DNA from: Rhabditoides inermis
Lineage: Eukaryota; Nematoda; Chromadorea; Rhabditida; Rhabditidae
Direction of reading: 5' to 3'
Assembly (NCBI GenBank): GCA_963966185.1
Contig: CAWZYM010000343.1
Span: forward strand, 166,001-230,000
DNA length: 64,000 bases
The notes under the pieces were generated by a model. That model had not been told where the DNA came from. It saw only the letters and a program-made list of their open reading frames with translations, and did no database searches. This document shows positions 14,028-22,844 of the stretch, one piece after another. A program made the translations under genes and the position numbers. Every line of letters begins with the position of its first letter. Within the stretch, counting starts at the first letter, position 1.

Positions 14028-14074
<47 letters not shown>

Positions 14075-16844
14075 CCTGCCATCAAATAGCGATTCACGTC
14101 GAACAGAAACTTGTTCAGGATCTTCCAGTTTTCTGAAAATGAAGACGTTTTAGATTCAGAGTCTCTTCAAAGTTAGAGCATAGTGTGCAATTCTTAATCG
14201 TGAATTATCACCGAAGCATAGGTCCGATTCACATGCAGATCGAACATATGTACATACTCACTCTTGAGTGTTGCCACCGAAGCTAGATTGTGCTGACTAT
14301 AGTCAAGCGCCCGACGGACTACCTCCTGTGAAAATAGTCTTTTCAAAGAAGAGTTTCAAACAATCCAATCAACGACTGCAATATTTCAATATGCTCACCG
14401 TCTATGTACTTATGCAGTAGAACGTTTGGTAGTTGGATAATATTAAAGAATCAAAGTATTTGGATAATATTGGCAAATTATAGAATTCAATAGTGTCACC
14501 TTCTTATGGTCTCTGTTCGGAAGAAATTCTTTCAGTCTCTCCAGAGCATAGTTGAATGAGAAAAGTTTGGACTCCACTCGATGACAGTTCTTGTCAACCA
14601 CCGGAAATCGATAATCAATTAACTATCAATCAATATCGATTGATACCTTGTGTCCTTTGGCGAACCGTTCCTCGTCCTTCAGAGATGCATTGAGAGTGTC
14701 GACAAGTCGATTTTCCGCCGGAGGCTGGTATTGATTGATTATTGATTATCGAATGCTCCAATTTACTACCAGGTACATGGAGATAAACTTCTCTTGCACT
14801 CTATCGCCGTCCAGGATTTCGATGAATCTGAAACGAGGTCAGAGCGCAGACGGCGAGAGTGGACTCACCTGAAATGATAGGCCACCCATCCGAGGAACTT
14901 TTCGTCGATCGTGAGTGGAGTTGGTTTGTAGTCGGAGGCAGAGACACAGAGTTTCCGTAGAACATCGCACGATGAAAGAGGAAAGAGACTCTAAAAATAA
15001 CTGAATAACTGTTTGACATCAGTAATGGTGAACTTACTCTAAAAGTGGTTATCGAGTTTCCTGAAATATCGACTGATTGCAGTTTTCGCGGCCACTGGTG
15101 AGCCGTGAAGAGTACTGTAAGAGTACGGTAAAGAGTACTGCATTGTTCGTGAGTAGACAATTGCTAGAATATTCCGGTTTTCGCTCACCTTCATCTGTTA
15201 AATTGCACCCAGCGATGTTGAGAGTAGTGAGATACGGTAGTTCAGCGATGAAAGCGAGACTTCTTAGAGGGTTATTAGCCATGTTGAGAAGAGTCAGGTT
15301 CGATAGACCGGCAAGCGGAGTTCCGTCTTCGATCTATACATCAAAACAGATATTCATTCACAAAACCGTATTTACTTGGTTATCGTACAAATATAGTCGT
15401 TTCAGCTTCCGGCATCCCTCTATTCCAGCCAGTGTCTGCAACGTTAATTTGCATAAAAAGGGCCAGTCTCATTTCAGGCTCTCTCTCTCTCTCTCTCTCT
15501 TTCTTCCTTCCCCTATCTCTCTCTCTCTCCCTCTATGTCCGTCTCTGTCTCTCCTTCTCTCAAGTAATGAACCTTTCTCTCTTTTCTTAATGTCTCTCAT
15601 TTGCATTGAAAAGAAAAGAGATTTCGTAGTGTTTTGTAGAGTGGTGATCAGCTTTGTGCACCACCAAACACCACACTTCTCACCCGTAATACTCCTTCGC
15701 ACACCCACAGTTCTTCCAGAGTGTTTGCCACTTCGGCTAGTGGTTTCAGACACACAATGTCCTAAAATATGGATTTATTTATTAATGACGTTGTGTTATC
15801 AGTGCAGCAAATACTGATTATCGTCTCTAGGTCTTATGGCTTCTCGGGAAAAAGAACAGCAGTTTCTCTATTTGCCTCTGGAGAAAACTTGTTATGCTTC
15901 AAGCTTCGTCTGACCAATTGCACGTTGCAAATCCACTTCTTTAACTCTTAATTTCCAATATTGTATAGATCGTTTTTGAATCGCAAATTTTTTTGTATGT
16001 CTACTAGCGTCATATCTGATGTATATATGAAGTGAAACATTCATGTTATGTATGTGTGGAAGAATATGTTAAAGGAACAGTAGCGACTTATTTCTGCCAC
16101 AACCTGCCACAACTCCTCATTTTCACACGAGCAAAGCATTTGGCGGCGACAGAAATCGAACCAGCGAATATTAGGACCACAACGCAGCGCACATGCACTG
16201 AACCATGAAGCATGTGGCCAGGCGCTGTTCATTTGCGCTTATGTCTCCGACCCCAGTTTTTGGGAAAAAAAGCGTTGGCGGAAAATTCAAATTTTGAGCT
16301 GCATTCTCGGCATTGGCAGAATCGAAAGTAACGCAGAATCGTCGTTCTTTCGCGAAAAAATGCAAATGTGTTAGGTTAATATGATTTTTAATAATACTCC
16401 AAGTCGAAAATAAGTTGCCACTGTTCCTTTAACTAGTAACTTATGTGCAGGTTTTAAAAGCTGTGCGGCTATCTATACTTTATAACAACACTAATTGTAT
16501 GTATTATACCTGTGCAAAGACTTTCAATACTCGCAGATTCTCGAAATACTTGAGTCCGACCAAAACCGGCAGGCCTCCGAAGAATATCTCTAATCTTTGG
16601 TGCTTGCTCCCTTCGGTCTAAAATCAATGATTAATCAATTAATCAATAATATTTCAACCTTGAGCGATGATATGTCGATTCCATTCGCGTTGCACAGAGT
16701 TTCGAGGTATTTTATGTACCTGAAATCATTTAGAAGAAAAAAAAACATATTAAAAAATAACCTCGATTTGAGACTGCTTAGCGAATTGGCGACTTGGCTG
16801 GCAGCCAACAGCATAGTCGACATTTCTGGGTTGGTATGCGACAT
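3176..16844 (-). CDS. LRRC9-like leucine-rich-repeat protein, locus 1 (38 exons recognised)
   Basis: Proposed start ATG at 16844 (MSHTNPEMST). The N-terminal exons read in the order known for LRRC9: a Leu/Cys-Asn segment, then EIFFGGLPVLVGLKYF, then LEELWV, then LKRLYLYDN, then classic LRRs. A charged non-LRR middle follows, and then a second LRR block with LxxLxLxxN motifs in nearly every exon. LRRC9 proteins have this two-block arrangement; their function is poorly known and I infer only a scaffold role. About 980 residues are covered. Phases agree across most junctions; junctions 19/20 (11234/11104) and 25/26 (7248/6994) do not fit and may hide a small exon. The C-terminal exons expected from the second locus (51.4-53.0 kb) are not found downstream here, so this copy may be broken at its 3' end. 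Assignment to LRRC9 rests on motif order, not a search. Confidence 0.75.
4030..4330. repeat. CAC/CACA minisatellite inserted in an LRRC9 intron
   Basis: About 300 bases of short units built from CACACCACCA on one side and its complement GGTGTGGTGG after about 4258, so the two halves face each other. The matching intron in locus 2 (near 54550) runs straight from the acceptor to GAGTTGGTCAG and lacks the block, so it was gained in locus 1 or lost in locus 2. Confidence 0.85.
5632..5712 (-). repeat. Partial duplicate of the LRR exon at 5946-6010
   Basis: About 70 bases repeat the exon encoding LFFLDITGNPMC together with its acceptor side, placed between exons 5218-5304 and 5731-5807. Flanking bases (GATCAACACTCAACCA) recur near 5831. 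Locus 2 lacks the duplicate. It is probably a non-coding local duplication. Confidence 0.75.
7318..7392. repeat. Long (TC)n microsatellite
   Basis: Nearly pure TC run of about 75 bases in the intron between the exons at 7417 and 7305. The same position in locus 2 (about 56890-56942) also has a TC run, so the repeat predates the duplication. Confidence 0.95.
7872..8643. repeat. 42-bp minisatellite array A
   Basis: About 18 tandem copies of a 42-base unit starting GATCTACTCCACTCGCTTAG and ending in GGAGAATAATTT, with recurrent variants (GGCAAATAGTTTGAGC, GGGTTACG). It lies in the LRRC9-like intron just upstream of the exon at 7859. Because 42 is a multiple of 3 it stays open as a 14-residue repeat on the minus strand, which is not evidence of coding. 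Confidence 0.97.
8896..9265 (-). pseudogene. LINE reverse transcriptase C-terminal fragment
   Basis: The frame contains SYPHRLSELSLETLWCRRI, then DLRIVHRYLYGYMN and VVNYWNKLDRSTV, the order found at the end of LINE RT proteins (compare SYPERLSFLNLQTLESRRF in the copy at 58.8-60.2 kb). The catalytic fingers and palm are absent. It is a decayed fragment of the element that also holds the ORF1-like frame. Confidence 0.75.
9265..9818 (+). mobile_element. Helitron-like 3' part, inverted relative of 35.6-36.1 kb
   Basis: About 550 bases match 35.59-36.12 kb in inverted orientation. The right end has a strong palindrome (AGGGCGCTGGCGCGCCCT) followed at once by CTAA and TT, the hairpin plus CTRR end of a Helitron. 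The TC-start end is missing: homology stops near 9265 inside LINE RT sequence, suggesting a truncated insertion. Confidence 0.6.
9814..10443 (-). pseudogene. LINE ORF1-like protein
   Basis: About 209 residues from MAGNEVTVDAQQ. Residues about 10-55 are Gln-rich and coiled-coil-like, then a region with CVIIGLEEKEGE and a C-terminal part with YRPVKVSLRDADATRRV and ADLTWMERQRDKQL. That order (coiled coil, RRM-like core, Arg-rich end with DLT..ER) fits nucleic-acid-binding ORF1 proteins of non-LTR elements. The frame stops exactly where the Helitron-like fragment begins, so the C-terminus is probably lost. Confidence 0.65.
10533..10868. repeat. 42-bp minisatellite array B
   Basis: About eight units of the 42-bp repeat, more diverged toward 10868 (TTGGGATTACG, CTTGGATTTTCG). 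It continues array A on the other side of the inserted LINE; together they fill the LRRC9-like intron between exons 10886-10964 and 7783-7859. Confidence 0.95.
11300..11475. repeat. GA-rich microsatellite in an LRRC9 intron
   Basis: GAGAGA runs mixed with GATA and GAAA between the exons at 11234-11280 and 11481-11575. The Ser-Leu frames read from its complement are artefacts. Confidence 0.95.
12614..12690 (+). ncRNA. tRNA-like module (SINE head or tRNA pseudogene)
   Basis: TGGCGTAGTGGATAAG fits the RNA polymerase III A box and AGTTCGATTCC fits the B box, about 35 bases apart as in a tRNA. I cannot fold a full cloverleaf with confidence. Position inside a repeat with inverted ends argues for a tRNA-derived element. 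Confidence 0.55.
12836..12905 (-). ncRNA. tRNA-like module, minus strand
   Basis: On the minus strand a B-box-like GGTTCTAGTCC follows GCGCTGAACTCGCC, and the block aligns with the module at about 16150-16210. A degenerate tRNA-derived sequence in the same element as 12614-12690. Confidence 0.45.
14027..14070. repeat. (GA)n microsatellite
   Basis: Pure GA run of about 44 bases directly 3' of the exon at 14076-14132 in the LRRC9-like gene. Confidence 0.95.
16066..16435. mobile_element. Terminal-inverted-repeat element with a tRNA-like module
   Basis: Left end GTTAAAGGAACAGTAGCGAC and right end GTTGCCACTGTTCCTTTAAC form inverted repeats of about 26 bases with two or three mismatches around roughly 320 bases. 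A tRNA-like block lies inside (minus, about 16150-16210). The interior near the right end matches the larger element at 12287-13165. No coding and no clear target duplication. It lies in the LRRC9-like intron between exons 16510-16617 and 15684-15761. Confidence 0.7.
16150..16210 (-). ncRNA. tRNA-like module, minus strand
   Basis: On the minus strand TGGTTCAGTGCATGTG resembles an A box and GGTTCGATTTC a B box. It is probably a tRNA-derived promoter module of the enclosing element, not a working tRNA. Confidence 0.5.
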
Positions 16845-17099
16845 TCTCGAGATTTACAAAAAAAATATAGGTCAGGTAGGGGGGCCTCACGTCAGGGGAG
16901 AGTGTAGTGAGTGGTAACCAGGTAGTGAGTGGATATTTCGGAGCACCGGAAGTGCGCTCGATCGCGCGTGTCATATGGAAATCAGGAAACCTCCCGGAAA
17001 AGTCGATTATGTTGGTGTTTGTGTCGGTTTCTGTTTTGTGGGGTGGAAACATTTTCGTGAAAAGTGGATAGGCTGACTGCAAGTGGGTTCAAAGACCGA

Positions 17100-17434
17100 A
17101 TCTCTCTTATTCTCTCATTATCTCTCTCTCTCTCTCTTCCTTCCTTCTCTCTCCATCTCTTCCCTCTCTGTCTCCTCTTTCTCTCTTTCTCCCTGTCTTT
17201 ATCGTAATTTGTGTCTCTAGAAAAGTGTTGCGCTCGATGCGGAGACGTGAGAGTAGACAGAAGAGAGAATAGTACTGTCTCTAGAAAATTGCTGTGACTG
17301 CACTATCACGTTTTCTGTTCTCTCGTAATGAGAGTGTATTCCACCACGCAACTACGCCTCTAAACCTGAACTATTTTCTATCCTTCCATAAACTACATAG
17401 TGCGAAGGCGCGCGGTAGCACGCCGCAGCTCTAG
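17100..17434 (+). mobile_element. Helitron-like 3' end abutting the BEL element
   Basis: The last 60 bases (TAGTGCGAAGGCGCGCGGTAGCACGCC..., broken by a GC hairpin, then CTCTAG followed by T) match the 3' terminus of the Helitron at 25731-28310 (TAGTGCGTAGGCGCGCGACA...GCGCTAG). The upstream part (AGACGTGAGAGTAGACAGAAG near 17245) matches the internal tandem unit of that Helitron. The 5' boundary is not visible. The BEL element inserted 3 bases from its end. Confidence 0.55.
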
Positions 17435-17437
17435 TCT

Positions 17438-17961
17438 TGTAGCACCGTCGTGCTACTGTATCAAGATCAAGAACAGCAAATAAGCAAAATGTTTATTACA
17501 GTAATGCAACGACAACATTTTGTAGTCCGCTTCCTCGTTGCATGCGCGGTCGAGTGTGCACCTCCGGCGGGCAGTACGCGCGTCGCTGAAGCCCCGCCCA
17601 CTCCACTTCGAAACCTAAAATATATTCGTTTTCAGTGTGTTGAGTTTTTCCCCTTCTTGCGTATTGAGTGGTGTGTCTCGAGTGTTTTGAGTGATTTGAG
17701 TGATCTGATATAGTTCTTGTTGTTTGTGTGTGTTTGATTATAACGTATAATAAATTGTTGATATAATCTGTGCCCATCGCTAACTGGCCAGTTGCACCCA
17801 CACGAGCAAGCGGTGCAACTGAGAATTGAATTGTGAATAGATCTGTGCTAAGATCATACTTTGCTGGCTAAACCCACTGCTATTGGGTATCGATTGATTA
17901 TCGATTGGCTATCGATCGCGAGTGAGAGCGAGGGGTGATATCCGTGTGTGAGGGCAATTTA
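17438..17961 (+). repeat. 5' LTR of the BEL element
   Basis: Begins TGTAGCACCGTCGTGCTACT (itself a short hairpin) and ends GGGCAATTTA. It is nearly identical to the split 3' LTR. Directly after it, TGGTGCATCGG at 17962 starts with the TGG expected of a primer-binding site for a tRNA ending in CCA. The interior includes ATTGATTATCGATTGGCTATC, an ATCGAT-rich stretch like those in host introns here. Confidence 0.9.
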
Positions 17962-18084
17962 TGGTGCATCGGTCTGTGGAGCATAACCTAGGCCATCACC
18001 CCGTCTCACCTGTTTCCATTCGTGCTGCCCGCGTCGAATCACTTGCCGTCCATCACCAGTCCATCGAGACGATCCTGAAATCAA

Positions 18085-19672
18085 ATGCGGTTGAAACCTG
18101 CCGATAAGGCATCGCTAACGCGATACAAAAATCAACTGCTGACAAAAATGCATACGCTAATGCAAACAATGAATGACAACAATGCAACCGCCAACCAATA
18201 TAATGCTGCAATGATGGATGTTGAAAAGACGCGCGAGAAACTAGTATGCCAGTATGACAAAGTAGATGAATATGCTTACGCAACGAATGATATGGGAGAG
18301 CAAGACAAAGAAGCGGTTGATGAATGGGAAAAGCTGATCGATGATGAGAAATACATTGAGCTGACCGATCAAGCAGATGAGAGCGTCACGCAAGTAAAAG
18401 CCTTGCAAAAAACGAACGAAGAAGAGCTAAAGAGAGAGCGCGAATCATCCCTTTTCGAACAGCAAACCGCGCTGCTTGCCCAACAACTCGCCACTGCCGC
18501 ACTAAAGCCCGCTGTCCCCGCAAATCATTCACAGCGCAAATTGAATATAAGCAACCGCGGAATAGAGCTACCTGCATTCGACGGAACCCCCGAGGGTTTC
18601 GAGCAATTCTGGCCAGTATTTAAGACAATCATACACGAGAACGATGACATCAAGCCTATGGAGAAGCTACTATTTCTGATAAACAAATGTGAAAATGCAA
18701 CGCTGCGAGCCAGTATCAGCCGTTCTGCTGACGATTACGATACAACTATTGCGAACCTAAAAGCACAATTCCAAAACCCAGTCGAAGTGCAACACAGATT
18801 GTGGAAGCGTATCGAGAGCGTACAGCCTGCCGCAAATAAAGACACCACTGCCAACCGAAAAAAACTATGAAGAATGCAAAAATCTCATCTCCGCAATAAA
18901 ACGCAATAGCTCAACGATGCAAAATGCGAGCAACGACCCAGCTATTGCTACAATGACTCAGAGACTGATTTTGCCTAAATTCGGAGACAGCATTCAACTG
19001 CAAGTAGCTAAGGCAATACACAAGAAGAGCGAGAAAGCAGCGGTGCTTACGATAGAGGAGACACTGGAAGAGATCAACAGACAGATACGCATTGAAGAAG
19101 ATGTGCTACAAGTGAGGAAAACAAATGGCGACTCACACGAAACGCTGCTTCTCGCGCACGCTCCGAACAGCGCGTACGGCTCGCGCCCGCCGATGTCGCA
19201 CCCTCAGCCACAGCGCCAGTCCGTGCACACCGCCGCTCGCCCTGACCGATGCCGACTCTGCAACAGCAAAACTCATCAAGCGAAACAGTGCAACAATAAA
19301 AACATCGAGTACGCAAATGCGCAAATTGCCCGGCTAACTCGTGCTTGTCTGAAATGTTACAGCGACACACATACAGTGAAAGACTGCCACGCACCCAACT
19401 GCGCACAGTGCGGTGGTATGCACAACGTGAATATTTGCTTCCAGCGAATCACGCAGTTCCAAAAGCCTACTCCGCAACACCAGCGCACTACAGGTCATCA
19501 ACAGTACGCGAGACAAGTGAACCGCGTGAATATCTGTAACGAGGAAGATGAAGACGCAGATTTCGAATTTGCCATGCTACCGGCCCCCAACCCAGATGGA
19601 GAGCGGCCGCTTGAAACCGCCGAATATCCTTACAATGAAGAAGGAGGTGACTGCTTTCGCGATAACGAATGA
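18085..19672 (+). pseudogene. BEL gag (DUF1759-type) with zinc knuckles, one frameshift
   Basis: First frame 18085-18870: a charged N-terminal helix region, then the Gag core IELPAFDGTPEGFEQFW and LRASISRSADDYDTTI. The second frame picks up near 18850 and runs to 19672, with three zinc-knuckle-like C-x2-C-x4-H-x4-C motifs (CRLCNSKTHQAKQC, CLKCYSDTHTVKDC, CAQCGGMHNVNIC). The two frames differ, so the copy needs a frameshift near 18850, whether a mutation or programmed. Gag packages the element RNA. Confidence 0.85.
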
Positions 19673-19737
19673 TCAACAAAAAACTATTGACGAGATAGTG
19701 CTTTCTCACCGAACGCTTACGACACAAGCTTATTTAA

Positions 19738-20871
19738 TGGTCATTCCAGCTACCGCCAAAAACTCAAAAAAACAACATTTACCAGCAAATAAACATACTG
19801 CTCGATTCAGGCGCTACCACATCTCTCATAACTGAACGCCTTGCAAACGTGCTACAATTACAAACGTTGCAAACATTTACAAGCGTCTATGCATTGCTGA
19901 ATGATAAGAAACACATCGAGAAAAGCGAAATTGTAGAAGTAACTCTCTCACCCATGAGTGCGAGTTGTCCGTCGTCTGCGCCTTGCCGAACACGTGCGGT
20001 TGGGGAGAAGAGGGAAGAAGCGCACAGGTCGCACACCGTCCTGCAATTGAAAACAATTAGCAACATAGCAAGCAATATAAAGTTATGCAAAATAAACAAC
20101 AATGACAGGGAATTTATGCGCAACAATAAAATCGATATTTTGAAATCAGATTGTGAATATGGCAACGCAGATATATTGATTGGTCAGAATTACTGGAATC
20201 TAATTTGCCCTGCGGAAGCTCCAATTGACCTTCCCTCAGGTTTACGGATCACGCATACCATACTTGGAAATGTAATCTCCGGAGCAAAATTGGAGAAAGT
20301 GCAAACAAACTCAATAGTCGAGGCGGAAACTAATCAAGTAATGCTGCTTGATTTAGAACAATATTGGAATCTAGAAGGAATAGGCATAACTAGCAAGGAA
20401 GAAACACAAAGCAAGTCGCAGGAAAATGACATGATAGAGAGATGGTTCGAAAGCACAGTAATAATCGATAGTGAGGGAGTGCACGTGCAATTCCCATGGC
20501 GAGATAAAACACCCAAACTAGCAGACAATTATGCAGTCGCATATCAACGATTGAAATCGTTGCACGCGAAATATGCTTCAAATAAAGATTATTGGGATGC
20601 ATATAATGCAATCATACAAGAGCAGTTAGAAAACAATATTATTGAAATCGCGCCGAGCGAGCGCACGTGGGGCCGCACATACTTTATGCCCCATAGAGGA
20701 GTAGAGAGACCGGACTCCTTATCGACAAAACTGAGAATAGTATTCGATGCATCGGCAAAACAGCGAGGCGAACAGTCGCTCAATGAGTCACTGTATGCAG
20801 GCCCATCCCTCTTGCCTTCGCTCTGCGGCATATTATTGCGAACAAGGTTAAATCCAATAATGATTACGAGT
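19738..20871 (+). pseudogene. BEL protease and N-terminal part of pol
   Basis: The frame opens after a stop at 19735. LLDSGATTSLITERL near 19798-19842 is the aspartic protease DSG motif. Further on, WGRTYFMPHRGVERPD and LRIVFDASAKQRGEQSLNE are the start of a Pao-type reverse transcriptase. The frame is broken at 20871 by the palindromic LTR insertion, just before the RT segment that reappears on the minus strand at 25696. The Gag and protease frames differ, needing a second shift between 19672 and 19738. Confidence 0.85.
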
Positions 20872-21230
20872 TGTAGCACCGTCGTGCTACTGTATCAAGA
20901 TCAAGAACAGCAATTAAGCAAAATGTTTATTACAGTAATGCAACGACAACATTTTGTAGTCCGCTTCCTCGTTGCATGCGCGGTCGAGTGTGCACCTCCG
21001 GCGGGCAGTACGCGCGTCGCTGAAGCCCCGCCCACTCCACTTCGAAACCTAAAATATATTCGTTTTGTGGGCGGGGCTTCAGCGACGCGCGTACTGCCCG
21101 CCGGAGGTGCACACTCGACCGCGCATGCAACGAGGAAGCGGACTACAAAATGTTGTCGTTGCATTACTGTAATAAACATTTTGCTTAATTGCTGTTCTTG
21201 ATCTTGATACAGTAGCACGACGGTGCTACA
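20872..21230. mobile_element. Palindromic insertion made of two LTR 5' ends
   Basis: 20872-21066 matches the first 195 bases of the LTR on plus; 21067-21230 matches the first 164 bases on minus. The result is a foldback of 359 bases with termini TGTAGC and GCTACA. It interrupts pol. The five bases before it are CGAGT, and the inverted other half of pol also starts with CGAGT at its junction (25692-25696, read on minus), so it appears flanked by a 5-base target duplication like a true integrase product. Confidence 0.8.
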
Positions 21231-21245
21231 CTCCCCCCTCAACAA
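21231..21245 (-). promoter_or_regulatory. Polypurine tract of the BEL element
   Basis: On the minus strand TTGTTGAGGGGGGAG reads directly into TGTAGC. A purine run ending at the LTR start is the plus-strand primer of LTR elements. It now abuts the foldback copy of the LTR end because of the inversion. Confidence 0.75.
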
Positions 21246-21274
21246 GACGTTGAGCAATTGATTTTCAACAAATA

Positions 21275-21420
21275 TTGGGTTCCACACTTTAGCAAGCGAA
21301 TGCATCTCCCAAGTAATCGCATACAAGAGGAGGTTGGGTCCACAATTTAGCAAGCGAATGCATCTCCCAAGTAATCGCATACAAGAGGAGGTTGGGTCCA
21401 CAATTTAGCAAGCGAATGTT
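21275..21420. repeat. About 60-bp tandem repeat near the BEL polypurine tract
   Basis: Two and a half copies of a unit containing TTTAGCAAGCGAATGCATCT and CGCATACAAGAGGAGG, in the non-coding stretch between the zinc-knuckle gene and the polypurine tract. Confidence 0.9.
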
Positions 21421-21685
21421 TCTTAAGCAGTAATACACCAGAGTAAGTTGACTCACAATCCTGCATCTTATTTACAAGATTTGGGTCCACAGTCGGGCAA
21501 CTTTATTCATGAACAAACTTAGACACAATGACATAGATACAAGGCATGCGGGGGAATTGCGGCACGCGGTGTATATATATACTATGCAGTCCTTAAAATA
21601 CGAGCACGTGGCTAATCCTTCACAACAATGGTTAATATTATTCACAACGCAATAGTCAAGTCATAACGCGATAGGTATCGTAGTT

Positions 21686-22545
21686 CTACTCGGCGAACAA
21701 CAGCGGACACACCATGGGATCATGGCGGTCTCCGCAGAGCTGGCACCTGCGAAGGTTAGTGCAGCTCCCGCTGTGTCTCTTGATGCAGATGTAGCAGATG
21801 TTCTTGTCTTTTAGAGCACGCATGCGCTCTTCCAGGGTAGTGGCCACCGGGCATCGCACGGCACGATGCGTCTCTTGCTCACAAAACAGACATCCAATGT
21901 TGACAGCTCGGTTCTCCGCTCTGTAAGAGTCATTTTTTTTCCTTTTTATATATTTTACACATGCAACATTGAATCAACAATAGCATCAAATCTAACATTA
22001 GCAATAAAACTCACTGTATCATACGCGCGAGGGGCTCCTTCTGCAGGTTGAGCATCTTCTGGGGAGTGTTGAAGCCGTCGTTCAAGCGTTGCACCTTCAG
22101 CGGGCTCGACGAGTCGTCCTCATACGGTCTTTTCAGGAGCGTGGCACACGTCTTAGTGCTTGCAGTCATGTCGTTCTCCTGACATATCATCATAACATAT
22201 TAGCAATTTCGTGCACACACCGACCTTCCTCTCCATGTAATTCATGAATATGTTCAGAGCGTCCTTGGTCGTGTTGGAGACCTCAATAGCGGCGGTAGAC
22301 GCCTTCTCGCTTGCCTTGCTCAGGTTCGCAATGGCCATGCACACAGTAGAGATCATCTCGTTACAGGGACAGTGCAATTGCTAAAACGTGATTAATTCAT
22401 AATCTCATAATTTATCATAAGATGTTGCTACCTCGCGGTCCTTGTCCGCCAGGGTGAGCTTGTCGAGCCTCTCGAGTATCAGCTGAAGAGCAGACATCTC
22501 GTCCGCCGGCGGGTCGGTAGTCATGTCATCACTGTTTTGCGACAT
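21686..22545 (-). CDS. Intron-containing zinc-knuckle gene inside the BEL element
   Basis: Four exons: 22432-22545, 22225-22380, 22015-22178, 21686-21920, joined by introns of 51, 46 and 94 bases with GT donors and TTTTAG, GTCAG and TTACAG acceptors. The total is 669 bases, exactly in frame, 222 residues, ending in TAG. The N-terminus (ATG at 22545) is acidic, followed by a helical stretch (about 39-90) and a basic linker (LLKRPYEDDSSSPLK). Exon 4 carries three zinc-knuckle motifs, CLFCEQETHRAVRC, CYICIKRHSGSC and CQLCGDRHDPMVC. It lies between the pol stop (22845) and the polypurine tract, in pol orientation, where other BEL/Pao or retroviral elements may carry env. It is not env. It could be a captured host or Gag-derived nucleic-acid-binding gene. 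No known family is assigned. Confidence 0.7.
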
Positions 22546-22844
22546 CTTGGCACTTCTACAAGTTTAAGCTCAAATCTTGAATGAGTTGTGCAAAAAGAAC
22601 CAATTGAAAAAAAAACATACAGCATAAAAAATGTCGACAGCATCTCAATGTTTTCAGAAATTTTCGCAAGGAAAGTTTTAGGATGAAAATTTCTCCCTTT
22701 TTTAAGAATGGTTGTATTACGGTACTTAATGCACATCAATTCCTCAAAATTCAAATTACTCAGAGGTATGTCACTCGTATTGCGTAGTCGAGTATTCTCA
22801 GCTGTTCGTTGCAGTTTTCGCTTTCGCGCCCTTTTACTTCATCT

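Larger units (their letters stand above)
10886..16844 (-). other. LRRC9-like locus 1: N-terminal exon block
   Basis: Exons, all with GT donor and AG acceptor: 16762-16844, 16659-16719, 16510-16617, 15684-15761, 15376-15435, 15189-15333, 15038-15114, 14869-14990, 14770-14827, 14647-14724, 14500-14589, 14262-14325, 14076-14132, 13688-13797, 13381-13469, 11995-12078, 11690-11726, 11481-11575, 11234-11280, 11046-11104, 10886-10964. The exon at 15189-15333 carries two full LRRs (LTLLNMANNPL and LTTLNIAGCNL). From 14869 down the residues are charged and helical-looking rather than LRR. The last exon (HPELFDAKYEKQ...) splices in phase 0 across a 3-kb intron, filled by satellite and LINE, to the exon at 7859. 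Confidence 0.75.

Noticed and set aside
20930..21230. Frames over the LTR copies (also at 17496-17801 and 28135-28640) as genes
   Set aside because: They are LTR sequence read in either direction; the same frame recurs with each LTR copy.
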